Positions 44,117-54,570 of a stretch of 64,000 nucleotides of DNA are shown in pieces. Position numbers and translations under genes: made by a program. Numbering within the stretch: position 1 is the first letter of the stretch; the number at the start of each line of letters is the position of its first letter. Where the stretch lies: NCBI GenBank assembly GCA_034522175.1, contig JAXHLQ010000001.1, forward strand, positions 2,480,001 through 2,544,000. The letters run 5' to 3'. The stretch comes from JAIPDZ01 sp034522175. GTDB taxonomy: Bacteria > Desulfobacterota > DSM-4660 > Desulfatiglandales > Desulfatiglandaceae. A model generated the notes under the pieces. That model ran no database searches, was not told where the DNA came from, and saw only the letters and a program-made list of their open reading frames with translations.

Positions 44117-46844
44117 TGAAACCGAGCCGAGCATTTCCCAGGGCCATTTACCTCCTGCCTGTGATGGCACTGGTGCTGAGCTTTTGCGCCACCGCCAAGA
44201 AGCCCGGAAAGGTCTCATACGTGGAAGAAAAGCAGGTCCCGGGGAAAATCGCGGTGATGCCCGCCCTGTTGATCCCCGAGGGGCAAAAGGAGGCCACCCT
44301 GGACATTGCCCCGGGGAGTGAAGACGCCGCATTTGTCACCAAGCTGGTCAGGGGGGTCATCAATAACCAGTTGAGCGGAAAGGGGTATAGCACGCTTCCC
44401 TTGAGCCAGGTGGATCAGGGATTGGCCTCGTCCGGAAAAGACTGGCAAAAGATGAGCCCTGAGGCCGTCTGCAAGCTGTTGAAAGTGGACGGGCTCATCT
44501 ACCCCGAGGTCCTGTCGGCCACTATGATCAAGGCCGTGGCCTACGACCAGTATGCAGTGGAAGTCAAATTGAAAATGGTCAATGCCAAAGGGAAGGTCCT
44601 GGGGACCTGGACCGAATCCGCCTCCAAACGGAAGATTTCCATCCCCACCGGCGCCATCGGGGCCTTGGCCACCATTGCCGCCGCGGTCATGGATGATCCG
44701 GCCAAACAGCACATGCGGCTGGTGGTCTATGACTGGGGCTGGAAAGTCTCCCAGTTTCTGCCGGACAGTCCCCACAAGGGGGCGCTTCCGGAAGTCCTGC
44801 TGGTCACCACCAATGTGGACAAGCAGATCTTTGGGGCCGGGGATCAGATCGAGGTGGAGGTGAACGCTGAAAAAGGGCTGACCTGTACCTTTGACGTGGG
44901 GAATTTCAAAAAGGGGATTCCCCTGCCTGAAACCACGGCCGGCATCTACAAGGGGTTTTATGGAATTCGGAAAGGGGATCAGACCGAGGCCCAGCCCTTG
45001 ACCATCCATCTCATCAAACCCAACGGCGTGGAAAGGGTATGGCAGGAGGCGGGGGGGACCATTACCATTGACGCGGTGCCGCCGCCCGGGCCCACGGATC
45101 TGCAGGCCGGCGCCGGCAAACAGGGGGTCTCGCTGACCTGGGTTCAGCCGGACAAGCAAACCGTGCAGGGGTTTGTGGTGGAACGGGGCCACAAGCCCTT
45201 TGGCGACTTTGAGACCGCGGCCCGGACCGGAGAGCTCAGCTACCTGGATGCCCAAGTGGCCCAGGGAAGCACTCATTACTACCGGGTCCGAGCCGTAGAC
45301 GGCATCGGCAACCCCTCCGATCCCACCCGGAGTCTGAAGGTGGTAATGCCCTTTTTTGAGGAAGTGGCCCTGTCCCCTATGCTCAAGGGCGTACTGGTGC
45401 CCGGAGTGTACCTGGCAAAAGGGGAATGTGTGGTGCCTGAGGGGGAGACCTTTACCATGGGCCCGGGGACCCGCATCAAGTTTTCGCCTGGTGCCACGCT
45501 CATTGCCAAGGGGGCCCTGAAGGTTGCCGGATCCGAAAAAAAGCCCATCCTTTTGGAGGGGGAGACCTGGCAGGGGATCCAGGTGACGCCCCAGGGCCGG
45601 GCACACATAGAAAACGCCTCCATGCAGGAATGCAGTCCCTGCCTGCAGGTTGCGGGGGGGCTCCTGGAGGGGGCCTCCACCACCCTCAAGGGTCCGGGCC
45701 AAACCGCCGTTTGCGTGGATCCGGAGAGTCATTTCACCATGAGCGGCCTTCATATCAGCGGGTTTGAAACGGGCGTTGCCCTCAAAGGAGGCCGGGGAAA
45801 GCTGGAGAATAGCACCATCACCGAAAACCATGTGGGTGTGATGTTTGAAGGAGGCATGGTCGACCTGATTCACAACAACATCTACCAAAACCGGGAAACG
45901 GATGTGGTCTCCCTCAAAAAACTGGTGCTGGAGAGCAATTACCTGGGGACCACCACAGTGGAGGATGCAGGCCTGAAGGGAGACATCCTGGTGGCCAGTC
46001 TCTTAAACGCCCCCTACCCCCACGGCCAGCGGGTGGTTCTGGTGAGCCGTGAAGAAATCACCCCCGAAGTGATGGCGGCCCGGTTTGAAAAACACAAAAA
46101 GGAGGGGATCGAGTCTTTCAAAAACCGGGAATTCGGGGCTGCCTATCAATCCCTGAAGGAGGCCCTTTCCCTCAAAGAGGACCAGGAGGTCTACCTCTAT
46201 ATGGCCTACACCGAGATGATCCTGGGCGAAGAGGCCAACCTGGAGAAGACCCTGGCCCAGGGGATCGAGGCCTTCCCCTACGAGGTCAAGCTCTATCAGA
46301 TTTATGCCAAGCACCTGATCGCCCAGGGGGAAATGAGAAGGCCCTGGCCCTCCTGGACAAGGCCCTCAGAATGAATCCGGGGGATCAGACCCTCAAGATC
46401 ATGAAGCAGGGGCTGCTGGCGCCCCAGCCTCAAAAGGCGGTGGCCGCTGCCCCTTCCAAACCAACACCCGCATCCCGGGCACCCGAGGTTTCCTTTGACA
46501 CCCTTAAGGCGGAGGGCATCGACGCATTCAAGAGGAGAGAATTTAAACAGGCTGAAGAAACCCTTTCCAAGGCCCTGTCCCAAAAGGAGGACAATGAGGT
46601 CTATCTCTACCTGGCCTACACCGAGATGAACCTGAAGCAGGAGGCCCGGTTGGAAGCGACCTTGGATAAAGGGATCGCCGCCTTTCCCCAGGACGTGAGG
46701 CTCTATCAACTCTATGTCAAACACCTGGCCTCTGTGGGGGAGACGGAAAAGGCCCTGTCTATGGTCCGTAAGGCCCTGGAACTGGATCCGGACAATCAGA
46801 ACCTTATATTTATGCGCGATTATCTGGAAAAAAATGGAAAATAA
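44113..46844 (+). CDS. DUF799/GNA1162-FN3-beta-helix-TPR lipoprotein (copy A), frameshifted
   Basis: A multidomain exported protein of about 910 residues. The N-terminus has a signal peptide with a cysteine, but the -1 residue is Phe (LVLSFC), not the usual Ala/Gly, so lipidation is uncertain; copy B has a proper LLSAC. Domains: DUF799/GNA1162-like (about 40-210), FN3-like (about 324-412, EVERGHKP and THYYRVRAV), right-handed beta-helix/CASH repeats (about 430-612, GPGTRIKFSPGATLIAKGAL, SHFTMSGLHISG, NSTITENHVGVMFEGG), and TPR-like repeats (660 to end). The frame breaks at 46334-46340 (AAATGAGAAGG): one missing G joins QGEM to EKALALLDKALRMNPG and the TPRs continue to 46844. The 3' end overlaps the next gene. 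Confidence 0.78.
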
Positions 46845-48445
46845 GCGGTACTTATTCCATATAAGAGGGCTGACCATGGCATTGGGAATGCTGATGGTGT
46901 GCCATCTCTCGCCCGCGGGGGCCCAGGAAAATCTGGAAAGGGAGCAGGAGGCCCGGTACGACCTCAATTATGCCAGTTACCTGATCGAGGTGGGCCAATA
47001 TATGCAGGCCCTGGAGAACTACGAAACGGCCCTGGAGCTCACCTCCCGCACCAAGACCAAGATTGACGCCCTTTTGGCCAAGGCCACCCTGCTGTCCACG
47101 TTTTTAGATGCCCCGGAAGAGGCCCTCAAGGTCTACCGCCAGGTCTATCGGGAATTCCCCCGGGCCGCGGAGATCGCCCGGTACCGGGAAGGGCTGTTGT
47201 TGTATGACCTGGAGCGCCCGAAGGAGGCTCAAAAGGCGGTCCGGGAATACCTCCAGAAATACCCCCAGGGGAGGTTTCGGTTCCAGGCCGAGGCCCTGTT
47301 GGAGCAGATCCAGAAGATTCCTCCCCCGCCTCCTGTAAAACCGCCTGTGGTGGTCAAGCCGCCTGAGGTGAAACCGCCCGAGGTGAAACCCCCCGAGCCC
47401 GAACCGCCTGCGGTCAAATCGCCCGTGCTTCGGGTCCGCCTCTGCAAGACCAGCGGCGGGGTCACCATAAAGGGGACCAGGGTGTGCGTCGAGGGCTTTG
47501 ATTGTAAGGAGCAGTTCCGGGTCAGCATGTCCAACGGGACACTCCGCATCGACAATCGTCCCGTAAAGGACAAAAATATCTTCTTTGAGGGCAAAACGCC
47601 CTTGGGGGGTGCAATGCGGCAGCGAATACAAGGAGGTGCGGGGCAGGCTCGTGGCCAAGCTTAAATCGGGAAAGCTGTACATTATTAATTTCGTGGACAT
47701 CGAAGACTATCTCCGGTCCGTGGTGCCCTCGGAGTCCTATGCCTCATGGCCCATAGAGACGCTGAAGGCACAGGCCGTGGCCGCGCGCACCTATGCCTAC
47801 TACCAGGCCCGTCACCGGGAAGACTGGTCCTACGACCTGGTGGACAATGCCGGGGACCAGGCCTACAAGGGCATCAACCGGGAGCATCCCAAGACCAGTA
47901 AGGCGGTGAAAGCCACGGCCGGGAAGATCCTCACCTATGAGGACAAGCCCATCCTGGCCATGTACAGCGCCAACAGCGGGGGCCACACCGCGGATGCAGG
48001 CTCCATCTTCAGCCTGGCCAAGCCCTATCTCGTGGCCCATCCGGACCCGGAAAGCCTCAAAGGAAAAATGGCCCGCTGGACCAAGACCTATTCGGTGAGC
48101 GAAGTGGAAGCGGGTCTGAACCGAAGGGGCATCAAAGTGAAAGGCCTTGAGCGCATCGAACCCGCGGAAACAGGCCCCTCAGGCCGCATTGTAAAGGTCA
48201 GAGTGATTGCCCGGAGCGGATCAAAGGTCCTCCGCACCCGGACCACCCTCCGCCGGGCCCTGAACCTTCCCGAGATCCTGCTTACGATCCAACGCAATGA
48301 CGGTCAATTCATATTTGACGGCCGGGGATGGGGACATGGAGTGGGGTATTCCCAGTGGGGATCCGCCATCCTGGGCAAAGAGAAGCATTATGATCAGATC
48401 CTCAGGTTTTATTACCCCAATGCCGTCCTGGAAAAAAAATGGTAG
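46834..48445 (+). CDS. TPR protein with SpoIID/LytB domain (copy A), frameshifted
   Basis: An exported protein of about 535 residues; the ATG at 46834 overlaps the previous gene's end, and a signal peptide ends at SPAGA. Residues 35-165 are TPR-like (YDLNYASYLIEVGQYMQALE, NYETALELTSRTKTKIDALL). A Pro-rich linker (VKPPEVKPPEVKPPEPEPP) leads to the SpoIID domain: EDYLRSVVPSESYASWPIET, LKAQAVAARTYAYYQARHR, ILAMYSANSGGHTADAGSIF and the C-terminal GRGWGHGVGYSQWGS. The glutamate in SES is the family's catalytic residue. SpoIID enzymes are lytic transglycosylases that cut peptidoglycan with amidases. The G6 run at 47604-47609 has one extra G; removal restores the frame. Confidence 0.85.
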
Positions 48446-48575
48446 TTTTTCCCAAAAGTCCCGGTACCTTATTTCAACTGCTGAGACTGTGACGCCTTCA
48501 TTACGCACCTCGTCAAAAGGCGTATAGCTGCGTGCGGCCTCCACGGATCTTTCAAAAGGATCAAATGGGTAAATA

Positions 48576-49250
48576 TTGAAAGAAGTGATCATTCGTTTGG
48601 AAAATGTTAGCAGGGAGTATGATAACGGGAAAATTCGAGCCGTCCGAAATATCAACCTGGAGGTATTAACAGGTGAGTTCATTGTACTCCTCGGCAGCAG
48701 CGGCAGCGGAAAGACAACCCTCCTCAACCTTATGACCGGTCTTGATACGCCGACCAGCGGCAGGGTCTATATCAACGGGAAAACCCCGAAAAACGGATCC
48801 CAGTGGAGCCGGATCCGATCTCAAACCATTGGATTCATTTTCCAGTCATTCAACCTCATCCCCACCCTGACAGCGCGTGAAAACGTGGAAATCCCCATGT
48901 TCGGCAGCCCGGTGAATTCGCGGCAGAGGGAGAAACGGGCGTCGTTTTTGCTGGAAAAGGTCGGGCTGTCCCACAGGACGTCCCACCTGCCGTCCGCTCT
49001 GTCCGGCGGAGAGCGGCAGCGGGTGGCCATTGCAAGAAGCCTTGCCAACCGGCCTGCACTTCTAATGGCGGATGAACCCACCGGCAACCTGGACAGTAAA
49101 ACCTCGGCCCGGGTCATGGACTTGATTTATGACATCCATGTATCGGAAAAAAATACGCTGGTGGTTGTAACCCATGACCGGACCATAGCCGAACACGGCG
49201 ACAGAATCATTCGGATATCGGACGGCCGGCTTATCCGGAATAAAATGTGA
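48576..49250 (+). CDS. ABC transporter ATP-binding protein (MacB/LolD-like)
   Basis: A 224-residue ATPase starting at TTG 48576 (a GTG four codons on is possible). Walker A is GSSGSGKTT, the Q-loop FIFQSFNLIP, signature LSGGERQRVAIARS, Walker B LLMADEPTGNLD, and the H-loop VVTHDRT. It belongs to the class that works with FtsX-type permeases to move lipoproteins or peptides across or out of the inner membrane. It precedes the permease gene by 13 bp. Confidence 0.9.
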   Translation: MKEVIIRLENVSREYDNGKIRAVRNINLEVLTGEFIVLLGSSGSGKTTLLNLMTGLDTPTSGRVYINGKTPKNGSQWSRIRSQTIGFIFQSFNLIPTLTARENVEIPMFGSPVNSRQREKRASFLLEKVGLSHRTSHLPSALSGGERQRVAIARSLANRPALLMADEPTGNLDSKTSARVMDLIYDIHVSEKNTLVVVTHDRTIAEHGDRIIRISDGRLIRNKM

Positions 49251-49263
49251 AATCAAAGGATCA

Positions 49264-50385
49264 ATGCACTTTATCAGGATACCTGGAAACAATCTCGCCA
49301 AACGGCCCATGCGCACTTTTCTTACCTGTCTCGGGGTTGCTCTGGGGGTTGCCAGCTTTATTGCACTCACCGGACTTTCCCGGGGGGTGGAAAAGGCCTG
49401 GACAACCGGGTTGGATGAGAAAGGCGTCCATATTCTGGGCATGCGCAAAGGCGCGGTTGAAATCCTGACCGCCACACTGGATGAAAATCTTGCAGGACAG
49501 ATCTCTGGAGTGGAAGGGGTTCGTGCTGTGTCAGGGGAATTGATCGACCTGATTCAGGTGGACAATGGGGCAACCGTCCTGCTCAGCGGATGGCCGGCAG
49601 AAAGCAGCCTGTGGAAAACCCTTCACGTGGCCAGGGGAAATCTGGGACGATCCATGGACACCGGCAGTGTCGTGCTGGGAGAATCCATTGCTGCGGCATT
49701 GAACAAGGATATTGGGGACACGGTATCCCTTCATGCCCATGGTTTTACGGTAAAAGCCATCCATAAATCCACAGGAACCCTGAACAATAACACCATTATC
49801 ATGGCGTTGTCCCGGATGCAGAAACTGACCGGGAAAACCGGACAGGTGACTGTTTTCAACATACGGCTTGCAACCACAGGGGACAGAGCGTTTTCAGCAA
49901 AAGTTTTATCTGATTTAAACCGCCGGTTTGAGACGCTGTTGTTCCAGGAAACGCGAGAGATTGCCGACAACAACAAAATCCTTCAATTGTTCAGGGCTAT
50001 TGCATGGGGAACGTCCATCATCGCCCTTATGATCTGTGCGTTTGTGGTGCTCAACACCTTGCTGATGTCGGTGACGGAAAGAAAGAGGGAGATCGGGATC
50101 TACTCCGCCCTGGGCTGGAAACCGTCCCGGATAATGATGATGATCGGTATGGAAGCCGTGATCATCACATCGGCCGGCGGGGTGACGGGCATTCTGTCAG
50201 GTGCTTTCGGGCTTGAGTGGCTGATCAGGGGAACGGAACTGAACGCGTATATCGACCCCCGGCTGGACGTGTGGATTGTTATGGAAACATTTCTGGTATC
50301 CGCGGTTTTAGGAACCCTCGCAAGCATTTATCCGGCCTGGCGGGCGGTCCGGATCAGTCCGACCGAAGCACTGCGGTATGAATAG
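49264..50385 (+). CDS. FtsX/MacB-type ABC permease
   Basis: A 373-residue permease: one N-terminal membrane helix (MRTFLTCLGVALGVASFIALT), a periplasmic MacB_PCD domain (about 40-245), and three C-terminal helices (IAWGTSIIALMICAFVVLNTLL onward, with MEAVIITSAGGVTGILSG). The segment MSVTERKREIGIYSALGWKPSRI is characteristic. No membrane-fusion protein (MacA) gene is adjacent, so it may export lipoproteins (Lol-like) rather than act with TolC. Confidence 0.88.
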   Translation: MHFIRIPGNNLAKRPMRTFLTCLGVALGVASFIALTGLSRGVEKAWTTGLDEKGVHILGMRKGAVEILTATLDENLAGQISGVEGVRAVSGELIDLIQVDNGATVLLSGWPAESSLWKTLHVARGNLGRSMDTGSVVLGESIAAALNKDIGDTVSLHAHGFTVKAIHKSTGTLNNNTIIMALSRMQKLTGKTGQVTVFNIRLATTGDRAFSAKVLSDLNRRFETLLFQETREIADNNKILQLFRAIAWGTSIIALMICAFVVLNTLLMSVTERKREIGIYSALGWKPSRIMMMIGMEAVIITSAGGVTGILSGAFGLEWLIRGTELNAYIDPRLDVWIVMETFLVSAVLGTLASIYPAWRAVRISPTEALRYE

Positions 50386-50399
50386 GGGGAAACGGCAGC

Positions 50400-51116
50400 A
50401 TGTCATCATTCCAATATCCGGTATCTCATTGCATCCTTGATCCTGTTAACCGTTGCCATGACCGGCCTTGGGTTTATGAAGGCCCACCGGAAGCCGTTGC
50501 TGCTATCAGGGCTCTTGTCCGCGCCTTGTTCCCTGACCACGTTTTATTTTGTGCCGGAGTACTGGCGGCCGGTCCGGCTGTTTGATCTTCCGATCGGCAT
50601 TGAGGATACGCTTTTTTCTTTTTCCACCGGCATCATCGCCTGGTTCCTGGTGGGAATTTTTTACAATGGCAGCACTCTTGAAACAGGTTTGAAACCCGTG
50701 CTGAAGCGGTATTGTGTGTTGGGGGGTATCGGGATTATGGTACTGCTGGTTCACCGTCAGCTGCCTGTGAAGGTCATGACCCAGGCCATGATCGGCATCT
50801 TTGTTGTGGGAGCATCTTTTCCGTAAAAAGATGGAAGGTACTGCCCATCGCATGTTTAAGCGGCATTGCTTTTGCTGTTTTCTACAGCCTCCTTCTGGCC
50901 GGCTTGTTTGCCGTATTCCCCGGGTTTTACCGCCAATGGTCTTCCCCCAATCTTTCCGGTCTTTTTGTCATGGGAATCCCGGTTGAGGAAAGTGCGTGGG
51001 CATTTCTGTTCGGTACATGCTGGGTTATTGTCATGACGTTTGTCTTCAATGCCGGTGCATTCCGTTTCAATCCAACAACCAGTCACAAAAACGAGACCTT
51101 TATTCGGTCCGCTTAG
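50400..51116 (+). CDS. Lycopene-cyclase-domain-like membrane protein, two frameshifts
   Basis: A small multi-helix membrane protein of about 238 residues. The ATG at 50400 follows AGGGGGA; an extra C at 50411-50412 then breaks the frame (removing it reads MSSFNIRYLIASLILLTV), and a missing T at the T4 run 50817-50820 breaks it again. The repeats YFVPEYWRPVRLFDLPIGIED and GIPVEESAWAFLFGTCW match the paired PxE(E/D) motifs of the lycopene cyclase domain family. No other carotenoid genes are present, so the assignment is to the fold, not to the reaction. Confidence 0.7.
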
Positions 51117-51173
51117 GGCTCGCGCAAAAATAAGTTCGCAGAATTGACGTTCAAATTGGGGTCGAGTTTCGAT

Positions 51174-51202
51174 GCGCTCCCACGCTGGAGCGTGGGAACG
51201 AG
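51174..51202. repeat. Dispersed palindrome in intergenic DNA
   Basis: CTCCCACGCTGGAGCGTGGGAAC is a near-perfect palindrome, of a type that occurs many times in intergenic DNA of various bacteria. It is in the gap between the lycopene-cyclase-like gene and the minus-strand repeat protein, 51117-51308. Confidence 0.55.
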
Positions 51203-51308
51203 AGGAAAATCTACTGGATTCTTTTGGTCGCTTCTAAACATATGGAGGCTGTTACAACCTGGAATTAGTGACTTTGGAACCTACGGCCCCTTCTCCGTTC
51301 GGCCGTTT

Positions 51309-52106
51309 TCAAAATAGCCCCCCCTTGATTTGGTATTCCATTGCGTCCACCTCACGCTGTCTGTCGGGATGCAGGGGATTGTGTTGCGGGTCCGGGATGG
51401 TCTCGGTCTTGAGAGGACCATAATCAGCATGAAAGTCTTCATCGGCCCACTCCTGCTTGATCTGATCGAGTTGTTTCTCCAAGGCCTCCTTTTGCTTTGT
51501 GTAAGCTTTTCGGCGCTCTCCCTCTTCCTTGGTATTCAGAGCTGGGATCTCCCGCAGTCGTTTTAGGATGAAGGCTTCCTGAGCTGCTGCCTTGTTATAC
51601 GCTTCGGACACGTTCCTGAAGTCCTGATAGATGGATAAGGCATCCTGTTGCCTATGCGACTGAGGCGGGTATTGTGTCTCGGTATAATCTCTCCCGGGTA
51701 TCGGATGGCCATATTCTTTTTCATAGGTCTTCTTGATACGTTGCAGTTCCTGTTTGAGTCGTTCTAACTCCCTCTGATTCTCGCTTGTGGATCTTACGTA
51801 AACGTGGTTCTCTATAAAGTGGTACTCTTTCTGATAGTTTTCCCATGCCTGCAATAAGTACTCCTGTCGGGTCGTTTCCGACACCGGCCGCGTTGCCTCT
51901 TTTTTGGGCTTCTCATCCGGTTTTTGGGTTACCTCAGGGGTGCCAGGGGGCATGGACTCATCGGACGCCTTTCCATCGGTTTGCGTTTCTTTCACGAACC
52001 GGTCCAGCGTTGCCGCTTGTGCCGGGGTCAATTTCGCACGCTCCTCGCCCTGCTTTTCCGTGCTCAACTTTGCAAAGTCTTTTGCGTAGTCGTCCCAGGT
52101 ACTCGA
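51309..52106 (-). pseudogene. Downstream part of the repeat protein after an in-frame TGA
   Basis: It is in the same frame as the following gene and starts immediately after its TGA (52109-52107). The first residues, STWDDYAKDFAKLSTEKQ and ERAKLTPAQAATLDRF, are a fourth copy of the repeat unit seen upstream. A TTG at 52067 could start translation but would drop half a repeat. The rest is helical and highly charged (coiled coil about 80-220). Either the TGA is a mutation or error, or this is an independent protein. Confidence 0.55.
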
Positions 52107-53345
52107 TCAGCGTTTCGAGCCTTTCTCTCTCCTGATGCTTTCAATTTGGCCCAGATAATGCTGAAGCTGCTCTTGACCGATCTTCATCGATCGTTCGATC
52201 TCAGCTTTCGCCTTGGGATCAGAGGTCCCGGCAAGAGACCTGAAATGCGCATTTATGCTGCGACGGAGCATTTCAATCTCCTTTTGGTAAAAGGCGATTT
52301 TTTCAGCCGCTGTGGGCCCTGCCTGATCAGCTTTACGCTCTGCTGTTATCCGGTCCAGCTCGGCCCTTTGTTCTGACGTCAACCTCGCACGCTCTTGCGC
52401 CTGCGCTTCCGGGCTCAATCTCTCAAAGTAATCAACGTATTTTGGCCAGGTATTTTCGGGTGTTTCCGCTTTTTCGTCTTTTTTCAACTGCCCGCGGGCT
52501 CGGTCCAGTTCCGTGCGTTGTTCCGGGGTCAACCCGGCAATCACCCGGGCCTGCTCCTCCGGTGTATATATTTCTTCGAAGTCTCTCGCGTAGTCGGTCC
52601 AGGTATATTCGGGTGTTTCCTCCTTCTGTTCCTTTTTCAGGGCCGCGCTGGCATGGTCCAGCTCGGCCCGTTGTTCCGGCGTCATCCTGGCGATTACTTG
52701 AGCCTGCTCCTCGGGCGTATATTTTTCGAAGTCTCTGGCGTAGTCGGCCCAGGTGTATTCGGGTGTTTCCGACTCAACTGGTTTTTCAGGAGTTCCGGGA
52801 CCGGGAGCCCCTGCCGGGTCCCCCGTATCACCCATTGAAATCGGAGTTCCGGAGGCCCTCCAGCCTCCGGATGCGTCTTCTACCGCGGAGGCATACCAAG
52901 TCCCGGAAGCGGAAGTAGAAACCGGGTCGGATGGATCACTCGAGATTCCGCCGGCAGCAAGGGTACCCGTAATGCTGCCGTAAAAGGGCGCAGGTTTGAA
53001 CTTTGCTTTTAAACCAAAACTCTCCAACCAGGAGCGTGGCGCTGTGTGAATCGTTCCGCTCAATTCGGTTGTCATCCTGCCGTCTGCAGAGACACTTCCG
53101 GAGAACTTTCCGCTGATGGAGACCCCGTCCCACGAGCCCGAAACCGAACCGGAAACAACGCCACCGGTTACTGAAAATGTGATGGAACCGGAGCCATCGC
53201 CGGAAAAAGTACCGTGATATTGGCCGTCAAAAGAAGAGGCCTTGACTGTCGTCGTTGCCAGCAGAACCATGGCCATTCCCAGCAACCACAGACCCGGGCG
53301 TGAGGTGAAACCATACCCGTTTGCTCTCTGTACTTTCTCGATCAT
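52107..53345 (-). CDS. Exported protein with three 50-residue repeats
   Basis: A 412-residue exported protein; signal peptide about residues 15-36 (LWLLGMAMVLLATTTVKAS). Residues 37-160 are Ser/Gly-rich beta-type repeats (TFSGDGSGSITFSVTGGVV). From residue 193 three repeats of about 50 residues follow (starting near 193, 243 and 294), each with TPEYTWxDYARDF, EEQAxVIAxLTPEQR and ELD. A coiled region ends at GSKR before TGA. Related family not recognised. A fourth repeat continues after the stop codon. Confidence 0.7.
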   Translation of the reverse strand: MIEKVQRANGYGFTSRPGLWLLGMAMVLLATTTVKASSFDGQYHGTFSGDGSGSITFSVTGGVVSGSVSGSWDGVSISGKFSGSVSADGRMTTELSGTIHTAPRSWLESFGLKAKFKPAPFYGSITGTLAAGGISSDPSDPVSTSASGTWYASAVEDASGGWRASGTPISMGDTGDPAGAPGPGTPEKPVESETPEYTWADYARDFEKYTPEEQAQVIARMTPEQRAELDHASAALKKEQKEETPEYTWTDYARDFEEIYTPEEQARVIAGLTPEQRTELDRARGQLKKDEKAETPENTWPKYVDYFERLSPEAQAQERARLTSEQRAELDRITAERKADQAGPTAAEKIAFYQKEIEMLRRSINAHFRSLAGTSDPKAKAEIERSMKIGQEQLQHYLGQIESIRREKGSKR

Positions 53346-53885
53346 CAGTTATCACCTCCACACTGGATTTCGTTTAACCTTGATGAATTTTGCCCATAAG
53401 AACACTATTTTAGCCACCATGTTATAGCCACCATAGGGGATTGTCAATCCTTTCAAGGCTGGAATTCCGATATAAGGGTTAAACGAGAAACGGTGTTGGC
53501 AATAGAAACGCGGAGGCATACTGTTCCGTACCACTGGAGGCAAGCACAATAATGCCGGGGCTTCGCGCCGGCTGGGCAATCGCCTTTTTCTGATCAAACA
53601 TTTGACTGGCCATAATGTAGCCCGAAAGAGCAGTATTTCATGTTATGCCGATTACATCGATGGGTTGCTGTGGAAGGGTTGCCCCGTCCAGGCCGTTTTG
53701 GCAGGACCTGACCAAAAAAAATGTGTGGGATTTGCTTTTTCCTCTCTTTTCGAATAAAGATGGTATCGCCTTTTTAAAAAATACCCTTTGGGGGTATTGA
53801 AGAACCCTGTAGCAAGCTACAGGGAATGCGCTTGCTGAGCATTTTCAAGGCTGTAGATGGTAGTCAGGTCAAGGGAGAGTATCAG
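53346..53885. other. Intergenic region with two hairpins
   Basis: This 540-bp gap separates divergent genes. It contains a GGTATC...GATACC-like stem near 53761-53784 and the perfect hairpin CCCTGTAG-CAAG-CTACAGGG at 53805-53824, which lies just before the Gly-zipper lipoprotein gene and may be a dispersed repeat. No gene is supported; a short peptide on the minus strand (53352-53597) lacks protein-like features. Confidence 0.55.
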
Positions 53886-54421
53886 ATGCCAAAGATAAAC
53901 AGATTATCAGTGCTTTTTTTGGCGGTTTTGCTGGCCTTTTGCGCGGCATGTGCTTCCGGCCGCTCCACCAAGACCTACACCCGGGAGGAGGCCCGCAGGG
54001 TCCAGACTGTGGAAACTGGAAAGGTGGTCCGGGTGGAGCCGGTCCGAATCGAAGGCACCAAGACCCCTTTGGGCGTGGTGGCCGGAGGGGCGCTGGGGGC
54101 GGCCCTGGGGAGTACCATCGGTCGGGGGACCGGCCAGGTGATTGCCGGTGTGGCCGGGGCCATTGCCGGAGGGGTCGCCGGGGGCGGCATGTGAAGAAGC
54201 GGCCACCAAAAAGGACGGCTTGGAAATTACGGTCAGACTGGACAGCGGCAGGACCGTGGTGGTGGTCCAGGAGGCGGATGTGGCATTTGGTCCGGGGGGA
54301 CCCAGTAGCCCTCATCAAAGGGCCTGACGGCATCACCCGGGTACGCCATGAAGATACAGGACCTGCTGCCGGCGATGAGAGACTATTTCATGACCCGGCC
54401 GATGCCGTTCCCCCCCGATAA
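53886..54421 (+). CDS. Glycine-zipper lipoprotein (SlyB/PcP-like), two frameshifts
   Basis: An outer-membrane-type lipoprotein of about 178 residues. The ATG at 53886 follows AAGGGAGAG; the lipobox is AACA (lipid cysteine after LAFCA). After a charged stretch comes a glycine-zipper region (GVVAGGALGAALGSTIGRG, AGVAGAIAGGVAG). The G5 run at 54180-54184 and G6 at 54294-54299 each have one extra G; removing both joins CEEAATKKDGLEITVRLDSG to GDPVALIKGPDGITRVRHED, ending at 54421. Such proteins influence envelope integrity. Confidence 0.72.
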
Positions 54422-54570
54422 GCGGATTTGTAACAGTTTAGGCCTCTGAAGTGGGGTTGCAGGCCATGAGGGGGTCGTTATTTCGATACGCTAAGTTCAT
54501 ACGCGGATTTTATGTTTTCTTTCCCGCCCTTGCAGTTTCGCATAAGAGGAAAAGGTCCGGGCGGGCCATC

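Larger units (their letters stand above)
43255..48445 (+). repeat. Segmental duplication, copy A (AsmA C-term, DUF799 protein, SpoIID protein)
   Basis: The sequence from the AsmA segment FGPSLEFRAQG to the stop of the SpoIID gene recurs at 55055-60076 on the same strand in the same order. The proteins are readily alignable by eye, for example CQTNLHLGAVLLPPNRLVAQ versus CQTHLNLGAVLLPPNQLVAQ. Copy A appears to be the more complete one. Confidence 0.9.

Noticed and set aside
44215..45888. 557-residue minus-strand frame
   Set aside because: It is a shadow of the DUF799 protein; the plus frame is conserved in the second copy with matching domains.
52090..52110. Selenocysteine or read-through at TGA
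   Set aside because: No clear insertion hairpin was seen after the codon and the family is unknown; a mutation or error is simpler.
53352..53597. 81-residue minus-strand frame in the gap
   Set aside because: No ribosome site, no domain and a composition unlike neighbours.
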